From positions 285,410,394 through 285,474,393 of the forward strand of contig NC_084480.1 of the NCBI RefSeq assembly GCF_030035675.1: a stretch of 64,000 bases of DNA, written 5' to 3'. This DNA comes from Rhineura floridana. Lineage: Eukaryota; Chordata; Lepidosauria; Squamata; Rhineuridae. The notes below the pieces were generated by a model. The model was not told the origin of the DNA. It did no database searches and saw only the letters and a program-made list of their open reading frames with translations. Each line of letters opens with the position of its first letter. The first letter of the stretch is position 1. This document shows, in pieces, positions 1-10,429 of the stretch. The translations under genes were made by a program, and so were the position numbers.

Positions 1-352
1 CTTGTTTTGTTTCAAATCAAGCAAGGACCAAATAAAGGCCAAAACCTCTACAGGTCAGATCTGCAAAACCCTTGGGAATAAAGATGAATGATAGAAAGCA
101 CACATTTATTTCTCACAGACATTTCTCCATTAAATTTAACCATCTTCACCCTATGTCCATTAACTGGAAGATATTAAAAACAAACAAAACTTGTGCCCCA
201 AAGAAAGAGAAACATCTCCTAGCGCTATGATGGACCTCAGCACTGGCTGTTGCTGACTGAAACAATCTTGCTATCCCCACAAGGCAGAACACATCCCTGA
301 AAACATTTGACATGACACCTGAGCTGAAAAATAAGAAATAATAGTGACTCTG
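1..352. other. unrecognised non-coding DNA
   Basis: No family signature, convincing coding frame or RNA gene is visible. Open frames here are short and run into the simple repeat that follows. Confidence 0.4.
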
Positions 353-424
353 AAGGAAGGGAGGGAGGGAGGGAGGGAGGGAGGGTGTTGTGTGTGCGTG
401 CGTGTCCGTCCGTCCGTCCGTCCC
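353..424. repeat. compound simple repeat (GGGA)n-(TG)n-(CGTC)n
   Basis: A GGGA tract of about seven units runs into an alternating TG/CG stretch and then about five CGTC units. It is probably length-polymorphic. Confidence 0.95.
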
Positions 425-502
425 GAGTAAGTGGGACTGAAGCTGGTGCCAGGCTGCAGCTGTCAGATAATGTACATTTTGTATAATGTAATGCACTATT
501 TT

Positions 503-598
503 GCAACCTTTGGTCCCCAGATGTTCTAGCTTAGCCACTGGTCAAGGGATCATGGAGGTTGTAGTTCAACAACATCTGGGGACCCACAGCTGAAGAAC
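503..598. mobile_element. small foldback MITE (hAT-like), decayed
   Basis: The left arm has GGTCCCCAGATGTT and the right arm has its complement AACATCTGGGGACC. Between them lies the 'TTGTAGTTCAACAACATC' core seen in many other copies in this window. This is a non-autonomous palindromic element with no coding capacity. No target duplication is clear. Confidence 0.7.
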
Positions 599-599
599 A

Positions 600-1770
600 T
601 TGATGTAATGTATGCAAAAACACCCAACTATCATCTTACCCTAAGGATGTGTTATTTATCTAACAGACCAGATTAATTGTGATTCTCTCCTCACATGGAT
701 CCCTGAGGACTATCAGTTAAAGCTTACAGGGTACACTAGTCAGGAAGCTAGACATGAACGTTAAGGTCTTCAGTAACAGAACACAGGAAACTACGACTTC
801 TACCCAGTTATCAATCCACAACCATCTAGTGATTAAACTATATTATGGCACTATCCAGAGTCCAGACAGGACTATAGTTCTGTGAGTGGTCTAGGGATCT
901 CTTATAGGCTGTTCAGCACCCTGAACAAACTACAGTTTTCCTTCAGAAGAGTCAAAAAAGCATGGTCACTGAAATGTCATGATGTGTGAATTTAATCAAC
1001 AATTAATTGATCAGTTAAATGATAAATGCTTAACCAAATCCTTTGATTGGTTGATAGTGCTATTTACAGTCTTAATCTTGTTTACCTATATAGTAGGTAA
1101 GTGTGAGATATAGATTTCATGAATTTCCCTGGGACTACTGACTACTGATTTCATGAGTTGCCCTGACAGGTAGTGCCACCCTTTGGACTGATTGCAAATA
1201 AAGAAGAAAGAAAGCAGGTGGGGCCTGGCTGAGAGCAGACTGAGGTTGGTGGGGCACTGAACCCTTTTGCCCTAATAAATCAGCCACCGTTGCCAGCTTG
1301 GCCCCATCCATTGGCCAAAGGAGGAACAGCTTTAAGGAATTTGCTCCCCTCCTCTCTGCTAGAAAGAACCCTACTGTACGGCCATTTCTAATGTTCCAGT
1401 TAACAGACCATACTTGCTCATACAAACACATTGGGGGGGCAGAGACACACTGCCACCTCTGGCATGCCACCTTGATCTTTTTTAGAGCCTTTCATGTTTC
1501 ACAAGGGCACAATCAGGGCTCTGAATTGCACAGGAAGCCTTCATGAATAGAGAAGGCTCCTTACTATGGATCTTTGCCCTCAAACTCATGGAGAGCTTTA
1601 AAGGATCAAAGCGACATGCCAGAGGTGTGGCTTGCTAGCATGCCCTGCTCCCACTCACCTGTCTGTTTTAATGCAAGTAGAATGAGCACTCAAATATGGC
1701 TGTTGGTGGCTAGCAATTATCACTTAGCCTGTTCTGAGCTAGCAAGAGAAGTCTGCATGCAAGCTTGGCT
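600..1770. other. unrecognised non-coding DNA
   Basis: No transposon end, reverse-transcriptase motif or exon pattern is recognisable. Two overlapping open frames on opposite strands near 1135-1546 have ordinary composition and no motif, and I read them as chance. Confidence 0.4.
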
Positions 1771-2094
1771 GGCTCAAAGTTATCTGACGCCCTAGGCAGA
1801 GAGACTTTTTTGGGAGCAGGTCCCAGCAAGGCCCCTATGTCTCCAGCATCCTATGACAGGGGAGGTGAGCCAATGAGAAGAGTCTTCTAATATGCTTCCT
1901 TGTCCTTTCCTGCTGATTGGAGTGAATCAGAGTGAAAGGAGGTGAGTCAGCCACTGAGAAGACTCTTCTCAGTAGCTAACACTCTCCCCTTTCATGCGTA
2001 TTGACTCCTGGGGCATTTTCTGTGGTGGGAGAAAAGGATCTCATTCTCAACGTACAAGGGAAAAAAAGGTAAGAGGGGGTGTGGCTGTGACTAT

Positions 2095-2905
2095 TGTGAT
2101 GTTCCTATATTAGTGTAAATAGGGTAAGTGCTGGTTGTATAGGAGATACATGGTAAGTAGAATGAAAGAGGAAGGGGGAGTGAATGGGCAGTAGAATGCT
2201 GGATGATTGGCTGAATGTTTAAAATGGCTGACAGTATAAAAGGAAGAATGTCAGGTAAATCTGGGTGGATGTGAGGTGGATGTGGTGTGGATGTGAGGTG
2301 GATGTGGTGTGGATATGAGGTGGACGTTGGTGGGTTGGAGAGAGTTGTTTGTCAGGAGAGCGTGGAGAAGGAGGGGGGTGGAGTTCAGATTAGTATTAGA
2401 TAAAACCATATGCTTATGTGCCTTATGAAGAAATCTTGTTAATCTTGTTCTCTGTGTTATTTAATAAATACTTAATTTGGTTTACCAGAGGCCTGATCCT
2501 TGGCTGGGGTTTCACAGACCAGAAGGGAGGGTAAGGTAAATACCAAGGCTGAAGGATAACAAATGGTGGCAGCGGGGAAGGGAAATATAACACCACAAGT
2601 ATTCAGAGCAAACCAGAATTATAAGCAGTCTGAGTAAATCAAAGGGATTGGGACAGCTTAAGCACGCAGTCACAGAGGTAACCTAATTGAGGGAGACTCA
2701 GGCAGAGTCTCTAGGAATACTGGTTATAGGACGTGACTGGTGGTGCTGCCTAGCAGGGGGATCTGTTGAGATCTATGATAGAGCGGAGAGGGAAACCATA
2801 AAAAAGGACAGTCCGGACTGGTGGAGTCCCTGGTGGTGCCTAGAGACAGGCAGTAACCACGAGCAGGTAGGAACCTGACAGGGAGAGCCAGGGAAGGGCG
2901 TCACA
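2095..2905 (+). mobile_element. LTR-type fossil (solo LTR or LTR-only element), copy 1
   Basis: The unit of about 811 bp starts TGTGA and ends TCACA, and is flanked by a perfect 5-bp duplication ACTAT (2090-2094 and 2906-2910). These are hallmarks of retroviral or LTR-retrotransposon integration. It holds a TATAAAA box near 2235, a G/T-rich minisatellite (about 2262-2330) and AATAAA near 2463. A second copy lies at 30367-31156. No gag, pol or env region is present. The perfect duplication suggests moderate age; the family name is not known to me. Confidence 0.75.
2258..2332 (+). repeat. G/T-rich minisatellite inside the LTR fossil
   Basis: Units of about 21-22 bp built from GTGGATGTGAGGTGGATGTG repeat about three times. 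The second LTR copy at 30367 lacks an equally expanded array, so this is probably a local expansion. Confidence 0.8.
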
Positions 2906-3098
2906 ACTATCATGAAGGGACCCTGCACTTCTAAATTTCTCCCAGTGACCAGTGTGAAATTCAGCAAAGCTATGTATTGAGACCAATGGCTATTCTTGTA
3001 AAGGGTTGCTGTGTGCTTTATCTTGGAGCTGTTAACATGGAAGGCTAGGAGGCCAACACAAGGTGGAACCAGAGTAAATGACAGGCAAAGCCAACAAA

Positions 3099-3420
3099 GG
3101 CCCCATCTGCACTAAACATTTAAAGCAGTATTATACCATTTTAAAACAGTCGTGGCTTCCACCAAAGAATCCTGGGAACTGCAGTCTGAAGAGTTATTGG
3201 GACACACCTGTTCCCCTCACAGAATTACAATTTCCAGAGTGGTTCAACAATCAATCCTTCTTCCCAGAGAACTCTGAAGTTGTAGCTCTGAGAGGGGAAC
3301 AGGGGGTCTCCCAACAACTCTCAACATCCTTAACAAATGACACTTCCCAGGATTCTTTGGAGGAAGCCATGGCGGTTTGAAATGCTATCGCTCCCCTTTA
3401 AAGATATAGGGCAGATGGGC
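3099..3420. mobile_element. Harbinger-like foldback MITE
   Basis: Inverted ends GGCCCCATCTGC and GCAGATGGGC enclose paired arms: 'CAAAGAATCCTGGGAA' on the left and its complement on the right, with 'AACTCTCA' spacers. Related copies lie at 19965, 36250 and 50474. The 50474 copy has a 3-bp duplication, which favours a PIF/Harbinger-type origin. No transposase is encoded, so mobilisation must have been in trans. Confidence 0.8.
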
Positions 3421-3669
3421 TTTTTGGGCCCTATCCTCCCCCCTGCTGAGTTCCATGGGGCAACTGGGCAATTACGGAGGAGGAAGCTGACAGTCAGGAC
3501 CACCTCCTGGGCTAGTGGTAGGTAGGATGTCAGGCATGTTTGGGCTTTGTTTTATTAATATTAAAGTGTGTGGTGTGGCAATGGGTTCTTTCCTGTCATA
3601 ATGCTCAATTACTATTTATTATGTGGCTTTGAGTGTTCAAAGCACTTAAGACTCACAAAATTGAAGAGG

Positions 3670-4220
3670 AGACTTGTAGGTTATCTAGTCCAGCCTCTAC
3701 TTGATCCAAGAAAGCCAGAGAGAGAAGATCCCCAACAGATGGCTGACCTACTTCTATCTGAAGACCTCCAGGGAAGGGGAGGGGAGCTGACCCTGGGTAC
3801 ATGGTCCAACTGTTAAGCCACTCTTATCTTTCTGGGACATTTTCCCCTCAACTAAAATCTACCCTCCTGTAACTTAAGCCCATTAGATTCAGTCCTAACT
3901 CAGAGGTCTTTGTACTCTTCTATGTGGCAACCCTGGAGTTACCTGAAGACTACCATCATGTACCCCCACTCAACCTTTTCCAGAATAAACCTACCCAGTT
4001 CACCTAAACTTTCATCATAGAACTTGTTTTCCAAACCCTGATGATCTCCATTGTTGTCCTCTGAACCCATTCCAATTTGTCTAGATCAGCACCCAGAACT
4101 GGATGCAATGCTCCAACTGAGGCCTGACTAGTACAGAATTATGTGAACGTTTACTTCTTATGACTTGCAAACTCCAGTTCTAATGAATGCAGCCTAAAAT
4201 TGGTTTTGCCTTGTGCTCCC
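3670..4220 (-). mobile_element. old CR1-type LINE 3' remnant
   Basis: Read on the minus strand this is the degenerate 3' coding end and 3' UTR of a CR1-clade LINE. It includes the 'CCAATTTGTCTAGATC' and 'AGAACTGGATGCAATG' blocks, which also occur in the better-preserved CR1 at 46745-48668 (compare 47640-47720). No intact frame survives. It is old and 5'-truncated. Confidence 0.75.
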
Positions 4221-4554
4221 ACTAGGGTGAATGGGAGCTTCCCCCAAAGCAAACTACAAGGGCAGGAGTGATGCAGTTCAGGACTCAAAGGACTAAATGC
4301 CTCCACTACCACACCAGGGTCCCAATCCATGTCAGACCCCCACACTGCCGTTTCTGAAAGAAAAAAAGTGCACTCAAGGACAAACCATATGATTAATGTC
4401 ATGTGTAGATTAAATTGGCCCTCAGTGGCTCTTTCTGCCTGTTTGTCTTGTCCCTGGTTCGGTACTACCCTTTCTCTGTGTGTGTTTATTTTTAATGTTG
4501 TTTTAGGCTACTTAAATGTGCAGCAGCCAAGGTCAGCACCTTGTAGGCATTTTG

Positions 4555-4718
4555 TTTCAAAAAAGCAACTAAAATGTAACTGTAGTGATTACTTTTGAGA
4601 AAAAGTAATCAGTTACTTTCAGAGCAATTATAATTGTAACAGTAATTACTACTTTTTTGGGCCATATAACTGTAACTGTAATTTATTATTTTTTAAAAGT
4701 AATCTTTCAAGCTCTGGT
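4555..4718. mobile_element. AT-rich foldback repeat ('GTAACTGTAATTAC' type)
   Basis: Alternating TAACTGTAACTGTAATTAC and AAAAGTAATCAGTTACTTT blocks can fold back on each other. The right end 'TTTCAAGCTCTGG' resembles the ends of the hAT foldbacks at 28600 and 39021. It is non-coding, and its family is uncertain. Confidence 0.5.
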
Positions 4719-4794
4719 CGAAATGAATGTCCCCCCCCCAACATCCCTGCACTATTCCAGAGAATTCTGGGGCATACCCTCAATATCCAGTTAT

Positions 4795-5045
4795 CATTTT
4801 ATTTATTTATATACCACTCTTCATCAGGAGACAAGAGGATGGATTGCAATACAAAACATAACAATATATGTCAATACATAACATAATTTCTATACAATAC
4901 ATTAAAAATTAAAACAATTATAATAAGAAATACATAATAAAATACAAAGTCTCTTCAAATAAGTTATTACCTACTTCTCTCGGTTACAACTGTAAAACAC
5001 AATGCATATACAACAGCAACAACCTGAGAAATAAGAGAGGGAGAG
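4795..5045 (-). mobile_element. LINE 3' UTR remnant (L2/CR1 type)
   Basis: A (TTTA)n tract precedes 'TATACCACTCTTCATCAGG' and then AC/AT-rich sequence full of ATACA words. This is the usual look of an antisense L2/CR1 3' tail in this window. No coding part remains. Confidence 0.55.
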
Positions 5046-5110
5046 ATCAGGGGCAGGGTATATAATGTACAACAACAATGTACAAGTACATGATCTTTTC
5101 TCTATACAGA

Positions 5111-6796
5111 GGGCTCATCCAGACGACTGTAAAATATGTGACATGATCGCTTTGTGTTTTCATTATTTTTCGGTCATCCATATGACGCCGCGCGCTTTTG
5201 CGCATTTTCGCACGGTTAAATCCACTCCTGCAATACCGCAAATCATACAATTTGCTTTTTTAAACCGGGAATCATCCACTGTAACTTCAGGCGCTCAGAT
5301 GCAATACCGCAGACTTTACAGCTGTGGCTGTTTGATGGGCGGTTCCTCATATCCCTTCCCTCATTCTCAGCCAATCATGTATTTCCACTGTTGCGCATGT
5401 GTGCAAATGTCCAGGGAAAGCCCAGGAAAAAGGAACCTATCAGAGCAATGGTGTGGTGTTGGGGGGGGGCTGCAACTTCTACTGCACAGATGCAAAAAAG
5501 CACATTTGCGCAGAAGCAGCAACAGTGGTTAATTTTTAGCCAGCCTGCAAACTGGGCAGCCGCTCAGAGTGAGATCTGCCGTTGTGGTTGTTTGTAAACT
5601 TTTTCAAGGGAGAAAATATTTATCTTTGCCTAACCTCCACCTCCCACCCCTCACCCCCCGCATCAAATGCCCTTCTTAAACGTATTGGTCTTTGCTTCCA
5701 GGCATCCAGAGTCCAGGGAGAGAGGGGGGGGGGGGAGAAGAGAAATAGAGGCTTTCCTCTTGGATTACAGACACTCAGGCACCCTTAGTCAATTTCGCTT
5801 TCCTGCCTGCAAGGCTACTCTCTTTGAGTCTTGTCAATTTCAACCACGGCCTGCAGGTCCTCCACAGCCCAGCTGAGCTGAAAAGCATACAGTTGCTTTT
5901 GCGAAATATCGCAAATACAAGCAAAAAACCCACTGGAATTATTGGCATATGACTGGTGGTCTACCTTCCTAGACATGACACATGGTTACTTGCTGTTCTG
6001 GAGAAATAAGTGGAATTACAATCATGCGTATCTCTAGAAACGTTAAAGGTAGAAAAGCATACAGTCGGTTTTGCAAAATATTGCAAATACAAACAAACAA
6101 AAATACAGGAATTATAGGCATATAAGTAGTTTGCATGTTTCTTTTATCAGAGGGAACACCACAAAGCCTGTGCTGGTCGCTTCAGCGCAGATTGACACAG
6201 CAGCACACAGGGCTGTTTGCCCGCATTCCCTGCCCAAGCCAAGAGCGGCCACCCATGGGGGGGCCTGTTTGCTTCCCTCAGGGGCAGCATTCCTGCTGCC
6301 GAGCCGCATAACGGTCCGGGGCTGAACCCTGCAGTGAATGAGCCGAAGGGTTACGGGGGGATTCGCCCGGCGATTACAAGCGCTGATCTCTTGCACTGCC
6401 CACAATCCCCCTGGATGGTCAGGGGCACCTGGAGACACACCCCCGGTCGGCGCTGCTGCAGAGTGGTGAGTGATAAGGAACACCATTACAGCCACTACTA
6501 CCAAACCATCAGGAAATTCAAACTTTTGCGCTCGTACGTTCAAGCACATGCGCCTTGTTGTGCTTTGTTGCAAAGGGGGAGAGGAGCATACGTCATATTT
6601 TTGTGGACCAATTGGCTGATAGGGGGAGTGTTATGGGCGGAGCTGGGAAAAAGCAAGAAGTAGTACGGGTCCTCTCGCTGCGTGTGTGGGCGCAAGAAAA
6701 GCGTTTTTTTATTGGGAAAGAGCGAACAAACAGGCAAAGTGAGGAACAAACAGGATATGGAAAACGTGGATTATCCTGCTCTGTTTGGATGAGCCC
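5111..6796. mobile_element. 1.7-kb Harbinger-like DNA transposon, non-autonomous
   Basis: Terminal inverted repeats GGGCTCATCCAGACGA (left) and the complement of GGGCTCATCCAAACAG (right) are flanked by the 3-bp direct repeat AGA (5108-5110 and 6797-6799). The interior has CpG-rich patches such as GCCGCGCGC near 5188 and a GC-rich block at about 6180-6450. A diverged direct repeat of about 73 bp begins at about 5878 and again at about 6050, with the shared core AAAAGCATACAGT. Open frames of about 150 codons occur here, but none shows a transposase or DDE motif. The 3-bp duplication and GGG start favour PIF/Harbinger, though AGA is not the classic TWA site. Confidence 0.7.
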
Positions 6797-6799
6797 AGA

Positions 6800-7411
6800 A
6801 GTAGCTCTTAATTTACCCACCACCACCCTCACAGAAAATTACAGACCCTCCCAGCTCTCACCTGAGAGCTTTCCTTTCCTCTCCCAGTCTCTCATCCTGG
6901 GAGATCTCCACTTCCCTGCCTGTCACTCAGGGTCCTCCCTCCCTCTCTCTATGTGCCACTTTCATGTGGGTGCAGTCCTTATACCCCCCATGGTGTCTCA
7001 GAAGGGGAGACACCAAAAGATTGATCCCCTGCGAGGTCTCCCCCTTGAGGTGACCTCTGCTGGCATTGGTGTATTACTGGGCAGCCCGCTGTCTACAGTA
7101 TGCCCAGCTTCTCTCTCCCTATCCTGAAACATACCCTCAGGGTGGATAGAGTCCAGTTTGCCTGCCTCTGTGCACCCGCCGCAGCTAATTAACACCATCC
7201 CATACCCCAAATCACCAGCAAACAATCTTAGAGAGTAGCTACAGCAAAAAAGGACAGGGAGTAAGATGATTGAAGATCATCTCCCTTTTCTTACCTTGAT
7301 AACATAGCTGCCATAACCTCTGTTGTTGCTGCCAATATGTTTCTTTGTCATTGCCCACAGTGTGTCTGGCCTTACTTGCATTTCGCTTGCCTACATTGCA
7401 ATTTTTATTTG
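6800..7411. other. unrecognised non-coding DNA
   Basis: C/T-rich, with several CCTCCC runs. The open frame crossing from 6555 to 7127 straddles the Harbinger-like boundary, so it is not a gene. I recognise no repeat family. Confidence 0.4.
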
Positions 7412-7419
7412 TCTGTATT

Positions 7420-7880
7420 TAGGGATAGGCAAATACGTCAATTTCAGTTTCTCTCTGTTTCTCCTATTTCTAATTTTACGTTCAGTTCTCATCATTTCAT
7501 CATCAGTTTGCATTTTGGGGGGGGAAGTCCTCCTGGAAATCCATCATCATTTTAGTGTGAATTTTTCCTAATATACACATTTCTGTGTGCAGATTTGCCT
7601 AATATAATGCATTTTTGCAAAGCAAATTACCCTAATGTAATCTTCATAAATATATGCATTTGTATGCACTTTTTTCCCTACTATATGCAGTTTTGTATTC
7701 ATTACTTGGCTGGAGAACTGCACTGCAAAATTTAGAGAAGGGCAAATTTCAAAGGATGGCTGTGTTTTGGTCTGCATATTGTTTTGGAATGTATGAATCA
7801 GGTAAGCTTGCCTTGGAATGTATGAATCAGGTAAGCTTGCCTTTAAATATGAATTGAACTGGATTTCTGCCTTGTCCCTA
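7420..7880 (+). mobile_element. AT-rich hAT-like element (TAGGGATRG ends), copy 1
   Basis: It starts TAGGGATAGG and ends CTTGTCCCTA. The flanks TCTGTATT (7412-7419) and CCTATATT (7881-7888) match at 6 of 8 positions, consistent with an old 8-bp hAT duplication. Inside are several diverged units of roughly 30 bp around 'CTAATATATGCATTTTTG'. Whole copies also lie at 21007, 22931 and 34856. A perfect 29-bp tandem duplication occupies about 7784-7843. It is non-coding. Confidence 0.75.
7784..7843 (+). repeat. 29-bp perfect tandem duplication
   Basis: The unit starting TGGAATGTATGAATCAGG occurs twice back to back without a mismatch. The other copies of this hAT family carry one unit, so the duplication is local and probably recent. 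Confidence 0.9.
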
Positions 7881-7889
7881 CCTATATTG

Positions 7890-9200
7890 CATAGGTATAT
7901 AAGGGTGCCCTTATGAGTTTGGGCCAAGGAACAGTTAGCAATGAGATTCTTGCTTTGGCAGTGGGCATATAAAGCATCCTTCATCCTATAGGCTTTACTG
8001 GGTTTGCATCACTGCCTTAAAAAAAGAGAGCAAAATTCCCAAGTTCCAATGTTAATGTCACTACTAGTCAACTGTAACTTTGTAAAACACAATACTCCTC
8101 CCTCCCCTCCCACACCCTTTCCTGACTTTTAACTTTCTCCTCTGAAATGTTCTCACAGGGTAATGCAGCTTGTTAATTGGCTGCCAGTCCGATTTTTCAC
8201 AAGTTTGCCACGTTGCAGTGACACGACCTTAGCGAGACCCAGATGCTACAGAGCAAATAAATAGCACATCTGGGATTTGGAAGTGGGCTGGCTCTGCATT
8301 ATGGAAAGAGCTGATACAGGGACATATGCAAAGCACACACAGCTGGAAACCATTAACTTCAGAAGGCAAAAGAGAGAAAGGCGCAGAGGATTGGAATCGG
8401 GGATCACTGATGTTTGAATGCCTGCATGTTAGGATTGTCGACAGAAACTCCGTTTATACAGCCATTGAATTAATAGCATTCCTGAGAAATGAATCGCGGT
8501 TTGTAATAACTGACCTTAAGTAACACAAACAGAGATCAGGCATGGGGTGGGAAAGCTGGCTCAGATGCCTCTAACTTTTGGAGGTTGTGAAGGGAAATGG
8601 TGAGATTCCAAGGTGGCAGTGGAAAAGCTGTTGGGATGCTGCTCCTCAAACCCTTCTCCGGAGAGGTGCATTTTCACAGGCAGCACATGTGAATTCAGCC
8701 CAGTTGCACAAAGGTCTGTGCCTTTGAGCCAAAAATGCACGAATTGTCACTCATGACATAATGGGAGAAGCTGCACTCCTGATGGATGATTCATGCACAT
8801 GATTCAGTGATGACTGCTGAGTGGGCAATGATTGAAACTTCTAGGTTGTGGATGGTGAGAGGCAGGGCATGGGGAAACTGAAATAAAGGAGAAAGATTAA
8901 AAAATTGGGAGCTGAAATTTCTCAGAAAGGATTGTCTGATAATTTTTAAATGCCCCCCCATCTCCTCTGAACTGTTAAAGAATGCCAGTCCTTTCTTGGA
9001 AAATATTTGACAAATGGCCTCTACAATGTCACCATCCATGCAAATCTGGACACAGCTGTGGATAACAGTACTGTGTAGTGATGATGATAGTTTCATTGAA
9101 GGAAGTGGTGAGTTCAGCCCTTTCTCCTCCCAGACACTCCTCTCTCACCTCATAGATTGATTCCTTCATCCAAGAGAGTCTCTTTAATGTTGGCACCCCA
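7890..9200. other. unrecognised DNA; possible conserved non-coding segment at about 8150-8530
   Basis: No repeat family is recognisable. The part at about 8150-8530 lacks the poly-purine, A-tail and inverted-repeat character of its surroundings and has TAAT-containing and E-box-like words such as CAGCTG. That makes it a candidate conserved element, but only cross-species alignment could show it. Confidence 0.35.
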
Positions 9201-9206
9201 GGTGTG

Positions 9207-9402
9207 AGAAAATGCTAGGAAAAATGGAAGGATGTAGAAAAAGAGGAAGGCCAAACTAGAGATGGATTGATTCCATAAAGAAAGCCACACACCTGAACTT
9301 ACAAGATCTGAACAGGGTGGTTTGTAACAGATGCTATTGGAGGCCGCTGATTTATAAGGTCGCCATAAGTCGTAATCGACATGAAGGCACATAACAAAAA
9401 AA
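9207..9402 (+). mobile_element. RTE-BovB LINE 3' end
   Basis: The degraded C-terminal coding end (RKRGRPN-type basic block, then DLNRVV) runs into 'GGTCGCCATAAGTCG' and 'GAAGGCACATAACAA', the BovB 3' terminus shared with Sauria SINEs. It is strongly 5'-truncated, like most RTE insertions. Related copies are at 15100, 24309, 39578 and 58862. Confidence 0.85.
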
Positions 9403-10015
9403 CACCAGGTGCGGAATGTGCTCCTCAGAGAGTTTTGCCTGGTAAGTAATTTTGGCATCAGGTAAAAATCCTTTTGTTTTCCCAGGCTTTTTCAAATCTT
9501 TTAAATTCTTGCACTATCTCCAGTAGTTGGCTTTGTTCTGGTATGATGCTGTTGCTGATTTTATCCTGTTTTAGCCTGTGCGTTTGCATTTCTCTAAGGG
9601 TTTTAAAAAGCTGTCAAAGTAAATTTGTTGTCAATGTCAAGGGAGTGGCAAATTCTCAGAAGAGGGATTTCTGAGAAAAGCTGCTGGAAAATTTCACCTC
9701 CCCCATAGTCAGCAAAATGCCCCTCCCCCATTTTGTCACACATTAATAGCATGGGAAATGCTGGGAGGCATTTTAGATCAGCCTTAGGGGGGAAGACAGG
9801 AGGGAGAGATGCTAATATAGGGTTCATTCTCAATAAAAAAAGCTTACAGCCATAGTCATTACACTACAAACAGAGTGGAAGTAGTTCACTGACAAAACAT
9901 GTCCTATGTAGGTTGAATCCAACGAAATCATTGTGTGAGAAGCATGACTTCTGCTTGTGTAACAGAAATTCCCCTCCCTCTCCTCCTCTCCTTGTGCACC
10001 AAAGGGTTGAGGAAC
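9403..10015. other. unrecognised non-coding DNA
   Basis: Nothing recognisable beyond short open frames. No inverted-repeat ends or LINE tails were found. Confidence 0.4.
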
Positions 10016-10017
10016 CC

Positions 10018-10180
10018 CCATAAGAAAAAAAAAGAGTCTGCTGGATCAGGTGAAAAGCCCATCTAATCCAACACCCTGTTCTCATAGTGGCCAACCAGAT
10101 GCCCATGGGAAGCCCACAAGCAGGACCCGAGGGCAACAGCACTTTCCCCTCCTGCTGGTTCCAGAACCAGGATTCAGAAG
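10018..10180 (-). mobile_element. L3/CR1-like LINE 3' UTR
   Basis: The block 'GAGTCTGCTGGATCAGG ... CCAACCAGATGCCCATGG ... GCAACAGCACT' is the reverse complement of the 3' UTR seen in sense at 16770-17050 and 48945-49108. It is 5'-truncated and non-coding. Confidence 0.75.
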
Positions 10181-10182
10181 CA

Positions 10183-10272
10183 CAGATTTATGCTTTAATT
10201 TGGATTACTGCATTGAGCAGGAGATCAGACTCGATGGCCTTATAGGCCCCTTCCAACTCTATGATTCTATGA
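10183..10272 (+). mobile_element. CR1 LINE 3' terminus
   Basis: It ends with 'GGCCTTATAGGCCCC' and 'CTATGATTCTATG', the 3' end typical of CR1 LINEs with its short ATTCTATG-type repeats instead of poly-A. The same end is at 41945-42078. It abuts an oppositely oriented L3-like UTR. Confidence 0.85.
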
Positions 10273-10304
10273 CTGCTTCCAACAGTTGAGGGAGAATATA
10301 ATCA

Positions 10305-10425
10305 TCAGGGTTAGTAACCCTGTGTTTTGGTTTGTGTATTGTTTCGGAAAATGCCAATTTGGTACTTTTACCTTTAAATACAAACTTAATCGGTTTCAAC
10401 AAGTGGAGATTTCCCCATCCCTGCA
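10305..10425 (+). mobile_element. fragment of the AT-rich hAT family
   Basis: This matches the right half of the 7420-7880 element: 'GTGTTTTGGTTTGTGTATTGTTT', a CTTTAAATA stretch and the terminal CCCATCCCTG. The left half is missing. Confidence 0.6.
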
Positions 10426-10429
10426 GAAA

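Larger units (their letters stand above)
1772..2955 (-). mobile_element. hAT-like non-autonomous element, copy 1, split by an LTR fossil
   Basis: In reverse orientation this matches the elements at 22101-22492 and 50258-50935. Shared blocks include the GGGAGCAGG end region, the 'GAAGAGTCTTCT' palindrome, a 'TTTCACTCTGATTGG'-type core and a CATGAAGGGACCCT segment. No transposase is present. The LTR-type fossil at 2095-2905 sits inside it, and the host sequence reads continuously across the insert: GTGACTAT, then ACTATCATGAAGGG. The outer ends are decayed, so the boundaries are approximate. Confidence 0.7.

Noticed and set aside
353-424. Regulatory G-quadruplex from the GGGA run
   Set aside because: The tract grades into other simple repeats and lacks any promoter context; a microsatellite is the simpler reading.
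1135-1546. Overlapping open frames on both strands
   Set aside because: No motif, no homology I recognise and no splice or start context; mirror-image frames are common by chance.
5065-6663. Frames of about 150 codons inside the 1.7-kb element as a transposase
   Set aside because: No DDE, Myb or nuclease motif, no consistent frame, and one frame starts outside the element's left end.
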